64,000 bases of DNA from Gracilimonas sp017641085 (GTDB lineage: Bacteria > Bacteroidota > Rhodothermia > Balneolales > Balneolaceae), in the NCBI RefSeq assembly GCF_046115515.1, contig NZ_CP175953.1, one strand, 5' to 3'. Below are positions 52,677 through 61,062 of the stretch, one piece after another. A program made the position numbers and the translations under genes. How positions within the stretch are numbered: position 1 is the first letter of the stretch; each line of letters starts with the position of its first letter. Below the pieces are notes generated by a model. It was not told the origin of the DNA and made no database searches. It was given only the letters and a program-made list of their open reading frames with translations.

Positions 52677-53699
52677 TTAGTATTCCTGCTTACAGTTTTC
52701 TTGAAGCATCGTTAGTACATGCTGGAAGTCTTTAGGTAACTCCGAATCAAAACTAACCATTTCGCCGGTTGCAGGATGCTCAAAACCAAGGGTTTTGGCA
52801 TGAAGAGCTTGCCGGCCAAGTCCGGTGATCAGATTATGAAACATGGATTTTCGGGAACCGGTATTGGGACCATAACGTACGGAAGTTCCGCCATAGGTTG
52901 GGTCTCCAAATACATGATGACCCATATGGGCAAAGTGCACCCTGATCTGATGTGTGCGTCCGGTTTCGAGCTTTACTTCAACCAGGCTCAGGTAGTCAAA
53001 ATATTCAAGTACTTTGTAATGGGTGACGGCTGATTTGCCCTGTCCTTCCGGTTTCACGGTCATCAGCTTCCGGTCGCGTTTAGATCTGCCTATATCACCT
53101 TCGATGGTGCCTTCTTCTTCCGGTGTTCCCCAGACGATAGCCCAGTAGGTTCGTTCCACATCTTTCTCCTGAAACAAACCGCTGAGTTTAGCCAGTGTTT
53201 CATCGTTCTTGGCAACAACCAACAACCCACTGGTGTCTTTATCCAGGCGATGAACGATGCCCGGGCGCAGGTTCTCATCCTCATCATCACCGGCCAGCTC
53301 ATCCACGTGATACATCAGGCCATTGACCATAGTACCCGACCAGTTTCCATATGCGGGGTGCACCACCATTCCGGCTTCTTTGTTCACGATGATAATCTCA
53401 TCATCCTCATAAACAATATTAAGATCCATTTTCTCAGGCTTGGCTTCCGGGGGAGGGGGCTGTGGCAGCTCGATGAATATTTCGTCTCCCGGCTGCATGA
53501 TGTACGACGGTTTTTCCTTATTTCCATTCACTTCCACGTAGCCGTCTTTGATGGCTTCCTGCACTTTCGTTCGTGAAGCATTTTCCACAAAGGAGGTAAT
53601 ATATTTATCCAGACGGATATCAGTATGCTGCCCGTCCGGGACGGTGTGTTCGTAAATTGTACTCTGTCGGTCTTTGCCTGCTTTCTTTTCCATAGCCAA
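52677..53699 (-). CDS. rluD: RluA-family pseudouridine synthase, RluD-like
   Basis: Makes pseudouridines in 23S rRNA or tRNA. It has 340 residues. An S4 RNA-binding domain (about 25-85) is followed by the RluA catalytic domain, whose nucleophilic aspartate sits in PGIVHRLDKDTSGLLVVAKN. Further marks are YWAIVWGTPEEEGTIEGDIGR and ETGRTHQIRVHFAHMGHHVFGDPTYGG. Whether it is RluD, RluC or RluA cannot be settled from sequence; the S4 domain and length favour RluC/RluD. Confidence 0.9.
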   Translation of the reverse strand: MAMEKKAGKDRQSTIYEHTVPDGQHTDIRLDKYITSFVENASRTKVQEAIKDGYVEVNGNKEKPSYIMQPGDEIFIELPQPPPPEAKPEKMDLNIVYEDDEIIIVNKEAGMVVHPAYGNWSGTMVNGLMYHVDELAGDDEDENLRPGIVHRLDKDTSGLLVVAKNDETLAKLSGLFQEKDVERTYWAIVWGTPEEEGTIEGDIGRSKRDRKLMTVKPEGQGKSAVTHYKVLEYFDYLSLVEVKLETGRTHQIRVHFAHMGHHVFGDPTYGGTSVRYGPNTGSRKSMFHNLITGLGRQALHAKTLGFEHPATGEMVSFDSELPKDFQHVLTMLQENCKQEY

Positions 53700-53775
53700 A
53701 AGGTAAGCACTTTTAAGCTTTGTTTTATCCGAGAAGATTTTTTGTAAGGAATTGGCTTTTACCTGCTCTTACTTA

Positions 53776-54196
53776 GTAATTCTAAATTTTAAATGTTGAA
53801 TTTTAAATTCATTCATTATGGTTAAAAAGAATCTCATCCAGGATAAAAGCTTTGAATTTTCATTGAGTATTATTCACCTTTACAGAAAATTAGTTCAGCA
53901 AAAAGAATATATCATTTCAAAGCAACTCTTAAGAAGTGGAACAAGTATCGGAGCGAATATTGAAGAAGCATTAGCCGGATTCTCAAAAAAAGACTTTATC
54001 TTTAAGATGTCCATTTCCTCTAAAGAAGCAAGAGAAACCAGATACTGGTTACGCTTATTAAAGGAAAGTGATCTTACAAACATCAACTTAGATTCTTACT
54101 TACTTCAGATTGATGAAATAATTAATATTCTAACTTCGATTGTAAAAACCACTCAGAGCAGAAATCCATAATTCCTAATTCAAAATCCATAATTAC
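53776..54196. repeat. imperfect inverted repeat enclosing the second S23 gene (arms 53776-53809 and 54163-54196)
   Basis: The two 34-base arms are reverse complements at about 24 positions, including the outer GTAATT/AATTAC. They are AT-rich and quasi-periodic (AATTCTAAA, TTTTAAATG, TTGAATTTT). The left arm lies 8 bases upstream of the start codon; the right arm covers the stop codon. The layout is the same as at 17-491. Confidence 0.6.
53818..54171 (+). CDS. four-helix-bundle protein, S23 / intervening-sequence family (short form)
   Basis: A 117-residue helical protein of the S23/TIGR02436 type: KSFEFSLSIIHLYRKL at the start, SKQLLRSGTSIGANIEEALAG (the family core) and FKMSISSKEARETRYWLRLL. 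It is the shorter branch of the family, distinct from the 149-residue protein at 3-452. It has an ATG start. Its last codons overlap the right repeat arm. Stand-alone members have no proven function. It sits between the rluD-like gene and recN, interrupting what could be a housekeeping region. Confidence 0.88.
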   Translation: MVKKNLIQDKSFEFSLSIIHLYRKLVQQKEYIISKQLLRSGTSIGANIEEALAGFSKKDFIFKMSISSKEARETRYWLRLLKESDLTNINLDSYLLQIDEIINILTSIVKTTQSRNP

Positions 54197-54197
54197 A

Positions 54198-55904
54198 ATG
54201 ATAAAAAGCTTATACATAAAAGATTTTGCGCTCATTGATGAGTTGGAGGTCGATTTTGAGGAAGGGTTGAATATTTTGACCGGGCAGACGGGTGCCGGGA
54301 AGTCGATTATTATTGGAGCATTGAATATGATTCTGGGTGAACGGGCCGACACCGATGTAATCCGCCAGGGAAAAGACAAAGCCATCTCAGAAGCAACCAT
54401 ACGGGTGGGAGAAGATGCCGACTTAAGAGCCCTGCTTGAAGAAAACGAGGTTGAATTCAGTGAATACCTGATACTGCGCCGGGAAATTCGGAATACAGGA
54501 AGTCGTGCTTTCATTAATGATACTCCGGTTAACATAGGTGTACTGAAAGCAGCAGGAGATTTACTGGTAGATTTACACGGTCAGCATGATCATCAGCTTT
54601 TGCTGAAAGAAGAGAATCACCAGGGAGTAATTGATGGTTTTGGTGAGGTGGAGCCTATTCTTAAAGATTACAAGGCTGAATACAAGAAAATGACCGAGCT
54701 TCAAAAAGAGCTGCGTTTACTTCAAAAGAGAGAAAACGAGCTTCAGGAGAAGACGGAATTGTACCGGTTCCAAGTGCAGGAACTGGAAGAAGCACGGCTT
54801 GGGGAAATATACCTGGAACAGCTGGAGTCGGAGATGAATCTGCTGGATAATGCAGAAGTGCTTGATCAGAAGGCAGCCGCTATATCCGAGATGGCGGATA
54901 CTGATGACGGCAACATCGTACAGCTGTTGAATTTTCTGAAGCTGAACCTGGAAGACCTTGCACGTATTGAACCTGAATTCGAAAATTATCTTAAGGAAAT
55001 TAACGCCGCAAGGGTAAGTGTGAATGAAGCCATCGCTTTTGCTGAGCGATACCGCAACAGTATTGAGTTCAACCCAAAGAGGCTGGAAGAGCTCCGCCAG
55101 CGGCAGTCGGAACTGAACCGCCTTCAGAAAAAATACCAGCGTGATTTACCGGAACTCATCAGCTATCTTCATGAAATTCAGCGTGAGCTTTCCATTGCTG
55201 ATAACTTCGACCTTGAAATCGAGAAGCTTGAAAATCAAATACAAATGCAGGCGAAGGAGCTGAAAGACAAGGCCATTCTGCTTCACCAAACCCGACTTAA
55301 GATTGGAGAAGAGCTCGCTGTTCAAATTCAACAGGAGCTGGCCAAAGTGGGAATTCCTCATTCCAAACTGGATGTACGGGTAGATTGGCTGCTATCCGAC
55401 AATGGCTGGGTTGAAGTGGAAGGCAAACAGATAGAATGCACCGAAACCGGCTGCGATGACTTGCGCATGTTCATATCCACTAATAAAGGTGAGGAGCCTA
55501 AGCCACTGGCCAAAATTGCTTCGGGCGGCGAGATCAGTCGGGTAATGCTGGCGTTGAAATCCATTCTGGCAAAAGAGCAAAGCCTCCCGGTTATGATATT
55601 TGATGAAATTGATACCGGAATCAGCGGGGAGATCTCTGAAAAAGTGGGAGCTTCCATGCGTAAATTATCGGAGCACTGCCAGATTATTGCGATCACGCAC
55701 CAGCCTCAAATTGCAAGTCAGGCCCACAAACACTACAAAGTAGCTAAAGCTGAAGAGGGCGAACGAACCGTTTCGAAAATCATCCCGCTTTCGGATGAAG
55801 AGCACATCCATGAAATAGCCAGCTTAATGAGCGGTTCCCAAATTTCAGAATCGGCCCTTAACAGCGCCCGTGAACTTATAGAGAAGAATACCTTTAAAAA
55901 TTGA
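54198..55904 (+). CDS. recN: DNA repair protein RecN
   Basis: An SMC-like ATPase acting early in double-strand-break repair. It has 568 residues. Walker A is GQTGAGKSIIIGAL (about residues 29-42). A long coiled coil spans about 155-375 (Glu/Leu/Lys-rich). The C-terminal half carries the signature LAKIASGGEISRVMLALKSI and Walker B VMIFDEIDTGISGE, then AITHQPQIASQAHKH. Start ATG at 54198, 26 bases after the S23 stop and inside the right repeat arm's flank. It is followed by a long hairpin. Confidence 0.96.
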   Translation: MIKSLYIKDFALIDELEVDFEEGLNILTGQTGAGKSIIIGALNMILGERADTDVIRQGKDKAISEATIRVGEDADLRALLEENEVEFSEYLILRREIRNTGSRAFINDTPVNIGVLKAAGDLLVDLHGQHDHQLLLKEENHQGVIDGFGEVEPILKDYKAEYKKMTELQKELRLLQKRENELQEKTELYRFQVQELEEARLGEIYLEQLESEMNLLDNAEVLDQKAAAISEMADTDDGNIVQLLNFLKLNLEDLARIEPEFENYLKEINAARVSVNEAIAFAERYRNSIEFNPKRLEELRQRQSELNRLQKKYQRDLPELISYLHEIQRELSIADNFDLEIEKLENQIQMQAKELKDKAILLHQTRLKIGEELAVQIQQELAKVGIPHSKLDVRVDWLLSDNGWVEVEGKQIECTETGCDDLRMFISTNKGEEPKPLAKIASGGEISRVMLALKSILAKEQSLPVMIFDEIDTGISGEISEKVGASMRKLSEHCQIIAITHQPQIASQAHKHYKVAKAEEGERTVSKIIPLSDEEHIHEIASLMSGSQISESALNSARELIEKNTFKN

Positions 55905-55921
55905 CAGGAGGTTTTAGGGGC

Positions 55922-55975
55922 AAGTTTCAAGGTGTTAGGTTTTAGCCGATTCTAAAACCTAACACCTTGAAACTT
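55922..55975. repeat. perfect 24-bp hairpin after recN
   Basis: Arms 55922-55945 and 55952-55975 are exact reverse complements over 24 bases with a six-base loop. The arm wording (AAGTTTCAAGGTGTTAGG) is quasi-periodic. It lies between convergent recN and the cytochrome gene and could terminate both, though it lacks a long T tract. Confidence 0.85.
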
Positions 55976-55979
55976 ACAC

Positions 55980-56645
55980 CTATTTGACTAGCGTCATTTT
56001 CTCGGAACCCAGCAGGTAGCGTTCGTTAGCGGTAATGGCCACGAGTTGATAAAAGTAGATTCCCGATGGCTGATTGCTAAAACTCACCGGAACCGATGTC
56101 TCGCCCGCTGAAGCATTTCCTGCAATCTCCTCAACCAAAGCACCATGAGCTGTATATATTTTCAGCTGATATGAAACCGCTTCGGGTACACTAAAGGTAA
56201 TATTTGTGGTCGGATTAAATGGATTTGGGTAATTTCCTTTCAGTTCAAAACCGTCGGGTAACTCGGCAATTACTTCATTCGAAGTTGCAACTTCATTAGC
56301 TCCCTCAGCTATCCATTGCCTGATGAGACTGATTTGCTGATCACTTAACGACCCTCCCTGTGGCATTCTGGCACCAAACTGTGGGTTCGGTTCAATTTTA
56401 TCTACCAACGGACTGTTATCCGGTTCTCCCGGTATCACTATTTTCTTGTCATATTGAGAACCTTCACTGTTCATCGTTGCCGAATAGCTGGTAAGGGTGA
56501 CTCCACTTTGTCCTCCATGGCAACTTGTGCAACTGGCGTTAAAGATCGGTTGTATATCATCCTCATAGTCAACCTGTGCCATAACATTCATGCCGGAAAT
56601 TCCTAAACATAGAAAAACAGATAGTATAAATCGTTTCATAAACAC
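55980..56645 (-). CDS. exported c-type cytochrome with type A sorting domain
   Basis: A 221-residue protein. Signal peptide at 1-24, then a mono-haem cytochrome domain of the planctomycete-like type with C39-x-x-C42-H43 (ASCTSCHGGQ) and a probable axial methionine in ARMPQGG. Residues ~140-221 form a sorting domain with NYPNPFNPTTNITFSVPEA and a C-terminal KMTLVK. The sorting tail predicts type IX-like export, so the haem would be placed on the cell surface or outside. The electron partner is unknown. M1 or M3 could be the start. Confidence 0.85.
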   Translation of the reverse strand: MFMKRFILSVFLCLGISGMNVMAQVDYEDDIQPIFNASCTSCHGGQSGVTLTSYSATMNSEGSQYDKKIVIPGEPDNSPLVDKIEPNPQFGARMPQGGSLSDQQISLIRQWIAEGANEVATSNEVIAELPDGFELKGNYPNPFNPTTNITFSVPEAVSYQLKIYTAHGALVEEIAGNASAGETSVPVSFSNQPSGIYFYQLVAITANERYLLGSEKMTLVK

Positions 56646-56758
56646 CTCTCAAATTGGGTTTGTGAACTAAGATTATAAAAATTCGTTTAATATCAAACCA
56701 TTAATTTGTCAAGACTAACTTTTTAATTAGCCGCAAAAAACGAACAACTCATATCTCT

Positions 56759-59605
56759 TTAAGACAAGCTACGATGGATAAGTTCCGCCGGATGGTAAGA
56801 TTTAATATTCACCCCGTCTTTAATTTGATGACGGCAAGAGAAGCCCGGGGCACAAACTAAAGGATCTTTTTGCTTTTGCAGAGTCGGGAATAGAGCCAAC
56901 CCACCAATTTCCTGAGATACTTCATAATGCTCTTTTTCATACCCAAAACTGCCGGCCATTCCGCAGCAACCTGTCTCCAGAACATCCACGGTATATCCCG
57001 CTGCCGATAGGGCCTCAATGGTTGGGTCGTTCCCAACAAGTGCTTTGGCGTGGCAATGACCGTGAAGGGTGACGGTTTGGTTCTGGGCTTTTGGCGACAA
57101 TCGTGACTTATTCCGGGCTACAAACTCCTCGAAAAGATAGGTTTGACCGGCCAGCTTTTCGGCCAGGGGTAGTTGTTCATCCGAACATAGCTCCAGGAAT
57201 TCATCCCGGACAGTCAATATTTCCGATGGCTCCAGTCCTACCACCGGTATGCCGGCTTCCACATATTCTGTAAACTCTTCCAGTACTTTCCCGCAAATAT
57301 TCTTAGCCTCATCAAGAAATCCTTTGGATAGCTGAGGTCGACCGGTTTCCATTGCTTTCGGGATGAGCACCTCATATCCCATATGCTCCAAAACGCTTAC
57401 CGCTGACTTACCAATTTCAGGATCATTGTAATTTGTGAATACATCCACAAACAGCACTACTTTCTCGTCACTTTTCACTGCTCCATTCCGGCGATGCTTT
57501 TTAAACCACCCCCGAAACGTTTGATCGGCGAATTGGGGAAGATCACGCCGGGAATCAATCCCGAATACTCCTTCCAATACTTTTTTACCTATTGCTGAAC
57601 CCGCCACTTTGTTGGCAATTTTTGGGGTGATAGAAGCCAGTGGAAAAACCTTGGAAGCATCCGCAAAGAAGCGCTCTTTCAATGTTGAGCCATTTTTTTG
57701 ATGCCAGCCGTTCATAAACTCCGCTTTCATCTTAGCCATATCCACATTGGCAGGGCACTCACTTTTGCAGGCTTTACAGCTCAGGCATAAATCCAGAGCT
57801 TCCTTCAGTTCCTCGGATGCATATCCCGCAGGATTTTCTCCCGCAAACACCTGACGAAATACATTTGCCCTTCCCCGGGTTGAATCTTTTTCGTCTTTGG
57901 TAGCCTGATAGGAAGGACACATCGTTCCGCCACTTTCAGCCAGCTTGCGGCATACACCGGCTCCATTGCAAAGCTCCATGGCACTACCAAAATCGCCTTC
58001 CTTACGCCAGGAAAGTACCGTTTCCGGCTCGGGTTTTTGGTAGGAAGGTGAGAAACGTAAATCCTGATCAATAGGTTTGGGCTTTACGATTTTCCCGGGA
58101 TTAAAAATATACTCCGGGTCCCAGATTTCTTTTACCTGCCTGAGAACCGGCAGCATTTCTCTGCCCAAAATCTTTTCGATATACGGAGCTCTCACCCGTC
58201 CGTCTCCATGTTCTCCAGATAAAGAACCATTGTATTTCTTCACCAGGTCGGCTATTTCATCAGCCATGGTTTTCATGGTATTCAGCCCGGTTTCGGTAGT
58301 GATATCAATTTGGGGGCGTAAATGTAATTCTCCAACCGAAGCATGCGCATAAAACACGCACTTTGTGTTGTGCTTATCTAAAATGGCCCGAAATTCCTTT
58401 ATGTATTCCGGCAAATCCTGAACACGAACGGCGGTGTCTTCACAAAATGACGGAGAACGTCCATCTGATCCGAGGCCCATCAACAACCCAAGACCGGCTC
58501 TTCTCAACTCCCATACTCTTTTCATTTTATCTTCTTCCGGGATGATTGGGTAGGCATATCCCAAAGACTTTTCACTCAGCTTAGCCGAAACTTGCTCAGC
58601 CCGCTTTTGGAGTTCCTCAGGGTCATTACCTTCAAACTGAGTGATAAGGATATAGTTGGGTTCACCCTCCAAAAAGAACCTGTTCTTGCGCTGTTCTATA
58701 TTGCCTTTGGTGGCATTCAAAATGATATGATCTACCAGTTCGACAGCTGCCGGATCAAAATTTACAATCTCAACGGCCGCACGCATCGCCTCTTCCAGCG
58801 TTTCGAACTGTGGAACGACCACCAGTTTGTGCTGATCCAATGTACTCAGGTTCAGCCTGGCTGAAACGGTCATAGCCAGCGTCCCCTCACTTCCACAAAG
58901 CAATTCACAGAGGTTGAATTTTCTACCGTTGGGATCAAACGGCTGCATCTCACAGAGTTTATCCAGAGCGTAACCGGTGTTTCGGCGAATGATTTCCGGA
59001 TGGGGATAACTGTTCTGAATCAGCTCACGGTTTCGCTCTATCAGCCTGAGCATAGAACGGTAAATATGCCCTTCTAAGTTATCGAGTTTCTTTTTCCCTT
59101 CGAGCTCTTCGGATGTCAGCGGTTTAAAAATAGCCGTTGATCCATCACTCAGCACGGCTTCAATTTCAAGAGTATGCTCGCGCGTTGTTTTGTACTTGAT
59201 GGAATAGGAACCCGAGGAGTTGTTTCCAATCATCCCGCCAATCATGCAGCGGTTGGTCGTAGCTGTGTCGGGCCCGAAAAGAAGCTGATGTTTTGCCGCT
59301 TCCCGGTTCAGCGTATCGCGGATAACACCCGGCTGTACATGCGCTATATGTTGCTCGCCATCAAGCGTAAGAATTTGATTCATATAGCGAGATACGTCCA
59401 TGATGACACCGCCACCGGTAGTCTGCCCGGCCAGGCTGGTTCCCGCACTTCTGGCTGTAATAGTGAACTTATCTTCGTTGGCTTTTATTACCAGTCGCCG
59501 GATATCCTCGCCGGATTTGGGAAAAGAAACTCCTTCCGGAAATTCCTGATACATGGAAGCATCCTGTGCATACAGCTGGCGGGTAAGGTTGTCGCGTTGA
59601 ATCAA
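56759..59605 (-). CDS. FAD-binding and iron-sulfur oxidoreductase (YdiJ/Dld-like)
   Basis: A 948-residue soluble or membrane-associated 2-hydroxyacid dehydrogenase. An N-terminal PCMH-type FAD domain (ITARSAGTSLAGQTTGGGVIMD) and an FAD-oxidase C domain (about 270-520, HASVGELHLRPQID, SGEHGDGRVRAPYIE) are followed by an iron-sulfur half with CLSCKACKSECPANVDMAK and CCG-type cysteine segments (HGHCHAKAL, ETGCCGMAGSFGYE). It resembles E. coli YdiJ, which oxidises D-2-hydroxyglutarate; D-lactate is the other candidate. The start is TTG at 59605 with AGGAG five bases upstream. It lies next to lhgO. Confidence 0.9.
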   Translation of the reverse strand: MIQRDNLTRQLYAQDASMYQEFPEGVSFPKSGEDIRRLVIKANEDKFTITARSAGTSLAGQTTGGGVIMDVSRYMNQILTLDGEQHIAHVQPGVIRDTLNREAAKHQLLFGPDTATTNRCMIGGMIGNNSSGSYSIKYKTTREHTLEIEAVLSDGSTAIFKPLTSEELEGKKKLDNLEGHIYRSMLRLIERNRELIQNSYPHPEIIRRNTGYALDKLCEMQPFDPNGRKFNLCELLCGSEGTLAMTVSARLNLSTLDQHKLVVVPQFETLEEAMRAAVEIVNFDPAAVELVDHIILNATKGNIEQRKNRFFLEGEPNYILITQFEGNDPEELQKRAEQVSAKLSEKSLGYAYPIIPEEDKMKRVWELRRAGLGLLMGLGSDGRSPSFCEDTAVRVQDLPEYIKEFRAILDKHNTKCVFYAHASVGELHLRPQIDITTETGLNTMKTMADEIADLVKKYNGSLSGEHGDGRVRAPYIEKILGREMLPVLRQVKEIWDPEYIFNPGKIVKPKPIDQDLRFSPSYQKPEPETVLSWRKEGDFGSAMELCNGAGVCRKLAESGGTMCPSYQATKDEKDSTRGRANVFRQVFAGENPAGYASEELKEALDLCLSCKACKSECPANVDMAKMKAEFMNGWHQKNGSTLKERFFADASKVFPLASITPKIANKVAGSAIGKKVLEGVFGIDSRRDLPQFADQTFRGWFKKHRRNGAVKSDEKVVLFVDVFTNYNDPEIGKSAVSVLEHMGYEVLIPKAMETGRPQLSKGFLDEAKNICGKVLEEFTEYVEAGIPVVGLEPSEILTVRDEFLELCSDEQLPLAEKLAGQTYLFEEFVARNKSRLSPKAQNQTVTLHGHCHAKALVGNDPTIEALSAAGYTVDVLETGCCGMAGSFGYEKEHYEVSQEIGGLALFPTLQKQKDPLVCAPGFSCRHQIKDGVNIKSYHPAELIHRSLS

Positions 59606-59753
59606 AAAAACTCCTGCTTTGTTAGGGCAGAAGTTTGAGGTTAATTCAGGATAATATCAATACTAAGTTCAGTAAACTTTTGTGATTTAAGCAAACACTA
59701 AATCATAAACTTCTGCATGTCGAAACCTATCAGTAAATTCATAGCAAATCTAA

Positions 59754-60977
59754 TCAGGAAACAAATAACTTAGGCTGAGGTTTAAAATTAGCTTCCACCC
59801 TTTTCACGATTTCATCACCTATAGCAAGGCCGGCTGTAGCGGCCGGACTCGGAGCATTAAGCACATGGATTTGGCGATCAACCACTTCAAAGTAGAAGTC
59901 GTCCAGGATTTCTCCGTTCGGTTGAAGTGCCATAGCCCGGATTCCTGCCGGGGATACTTTAAGGTGTTCTTCCCGTACGTCCGGGATTAATTTTTGCAGT
60001 CCTTTTACAAAGGCTTTTTTGGAGAAGGAGCGCTTATACTCATCCAAACCCATTCGCCAGTGTTCTTTAGCCATTTTCCAGAAGCCGGGGAAGTTGAAGG
60101 TTTCAGTTGTTTCCTTCAGATTGAAGGAAAGCTTTTTATACCCTTCTCTCTTGAAGGCAAACACTGCGTTGGGTCCGCATTCAATTCCACCAAGAGCCAT
60201 TCGCGTAAAGTGCACCCCCAAAAACGGAAACTCAGGGTTGGGCAGCGGGTAAATCAAATCATTTACAAGATATTCGGCTTCGGGTTTGAGCTCGTAATAC
60301 TCTCCCTTAAACGGAACAATTTTTACCGGGGAATGAACGCCTGCAAAGCGAGCCACGTGATCAGAATATAACCCTGCACAATTGATTAAGAACCGGGTGC
60401 TGATTTTATCGCCGCCGGCTTCGATTATAACTTCATCCCCTTTATTCGAAATATTCGAAACAGCACTGTTAAACCTGACTTTGCCATTTCCCTCTTCCAA
60501 AAGCCCCATCAGCTTGCGGCACATGCCTGCGTAATCTACAATACCGGAGCACGGCACATGGATAGCTGCTACTCCCTGCACATAGGGCTCCAGCTCGTTC
60601 AGCCGGTCAGCATCAATAAGCTCGATGCCTTCGATTTCATTTTGAAGTCCGCGCTCATAAATCTCTTTAAGTTTGGGTACTTCACTCTCATCAGCAGCAA
60701 CAATTACCTTGCCGCATATTTCTATGGCCACGCCATGCTTTTTGCAGAAGTCAACCAGCTGATGACGACCATCCACGCAGTTCTTAGCTTTATAACTGCC
60801 GGGCTTGTAGTAGATACCCGAATGAATAACCCCGGAGTTTTTTCCTGTTTGGTGAGCCGCCACTTTATTCTCTTTCTCTAAAACGAGAATACGTGCTTCA
60901 GGATATTTGAGGGATAATTTATAAGCCGTGGAGAGCCCTACAATTCCGGCTCCAACAATAGTAAAATCGTACATCAT
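59754..60977 (-). CDS. lhgO: L-2-hydroxyglutarate oxidase
   Basis: Oxidises L-2-hydroxyglutarate to 2-oxoglutarate, passing electrons via FAD to the membrane. It has about 407 residues from the ATG at 60975-60977. The FAD motif is FTIVGAGIVGLSTAYKLS. Characteristic segments are HQTGKNSGVIHSGIYYKPGS and LGVHFTRMALGGIECGPNAVFAF. An open frame extends 14 codons upstream, but it runs into a terminator hairpin, so the shorter start is preferred; a -7 box lies five bases before it. It is separated from the YdiJ-like gene by 148 bases. Confidence 0.92.
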   Translation of the reverse strand: MMYDFTIVGAGIVGLSTAYKLSLKYPEARILVLEKENKVAAHQTGKNSGVIHSGIYYKPGSYKAKNCVDGRHQLVDFCKKHGVAIEICGKVIVAADESEVPKLKEIYERGLQNEIEGIELIDADRLNELEPYVQGVAAIHVPCSGIVDYAGMCRKLMGLLEEGNGKVRFNSAVSNISNKGDEVIIEAGGDKISTRFLINCAGLYSDHVARFAGVHSPVKIVPFKGEYYELKPEAEYLVNDLIYPLPNPEFPFLGVHFTRMALGGIECGPNAVFAFKREGYKKLSFNLKETTETFNFPGFWKMAKEHWRMGLDEYKRSFSKKAFVKGLQKLIPDVREEHLKVSPAGIRAMALQPNGEILDDFYFEVVDRQIHVLNAPSPAATAGLAIGDEIVKRVEANFKPQPKLFVS

Positions 60978-60982
60978 AGAGC

Positions 60983-60990
60983 CAAAGATA
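60983..60990 (-). promoter_or_regulatory. -7 promoter box for lhgO, adjacent to the start codon
   Basis: Minus-strand TATCTTTG exactly matches the TAnnTTTG consensus, ending five bases before the lhgO ATG. Transcription from it would start at or just before the start codon, giving a leaderless message. It lies between a terminator for the upstream susD-like gene and lhgO, which fits an independent unit. Confidence 0.5.
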
Positions 60991-61006
60991 AAGTTTATAC
61001 ATAAAA

Positions 61007-61036
61007 AAAGAGCCCTCAAATTTTTGAGGGCTCTTT
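61007..61036 (-). terminator. terminator after the SusD-like gene
   Basis: AAAGAGCCCTCAAA (61007-61020) pairs perfectly with TTTGAGGGCTCTTT (61023-61036) around a two-base loop. On the minus strand it is followed by seven T residues. It ends the SusC-SusD transcript and separates it from lhgO. Confidence 0.85.
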
Positions 61037-61062
61037 AAGCCTTAAATCAACCACATTTGAAC

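Noticed and set aside
59627..59716. 10-bp inverted pair GCAGAAGTTT / AAACTTCTGC upstream of the YdiJ-like gene as an operator
   Set aside because: Arms are 70 bases apart and no regulator gene is adjacent; too weak to call.
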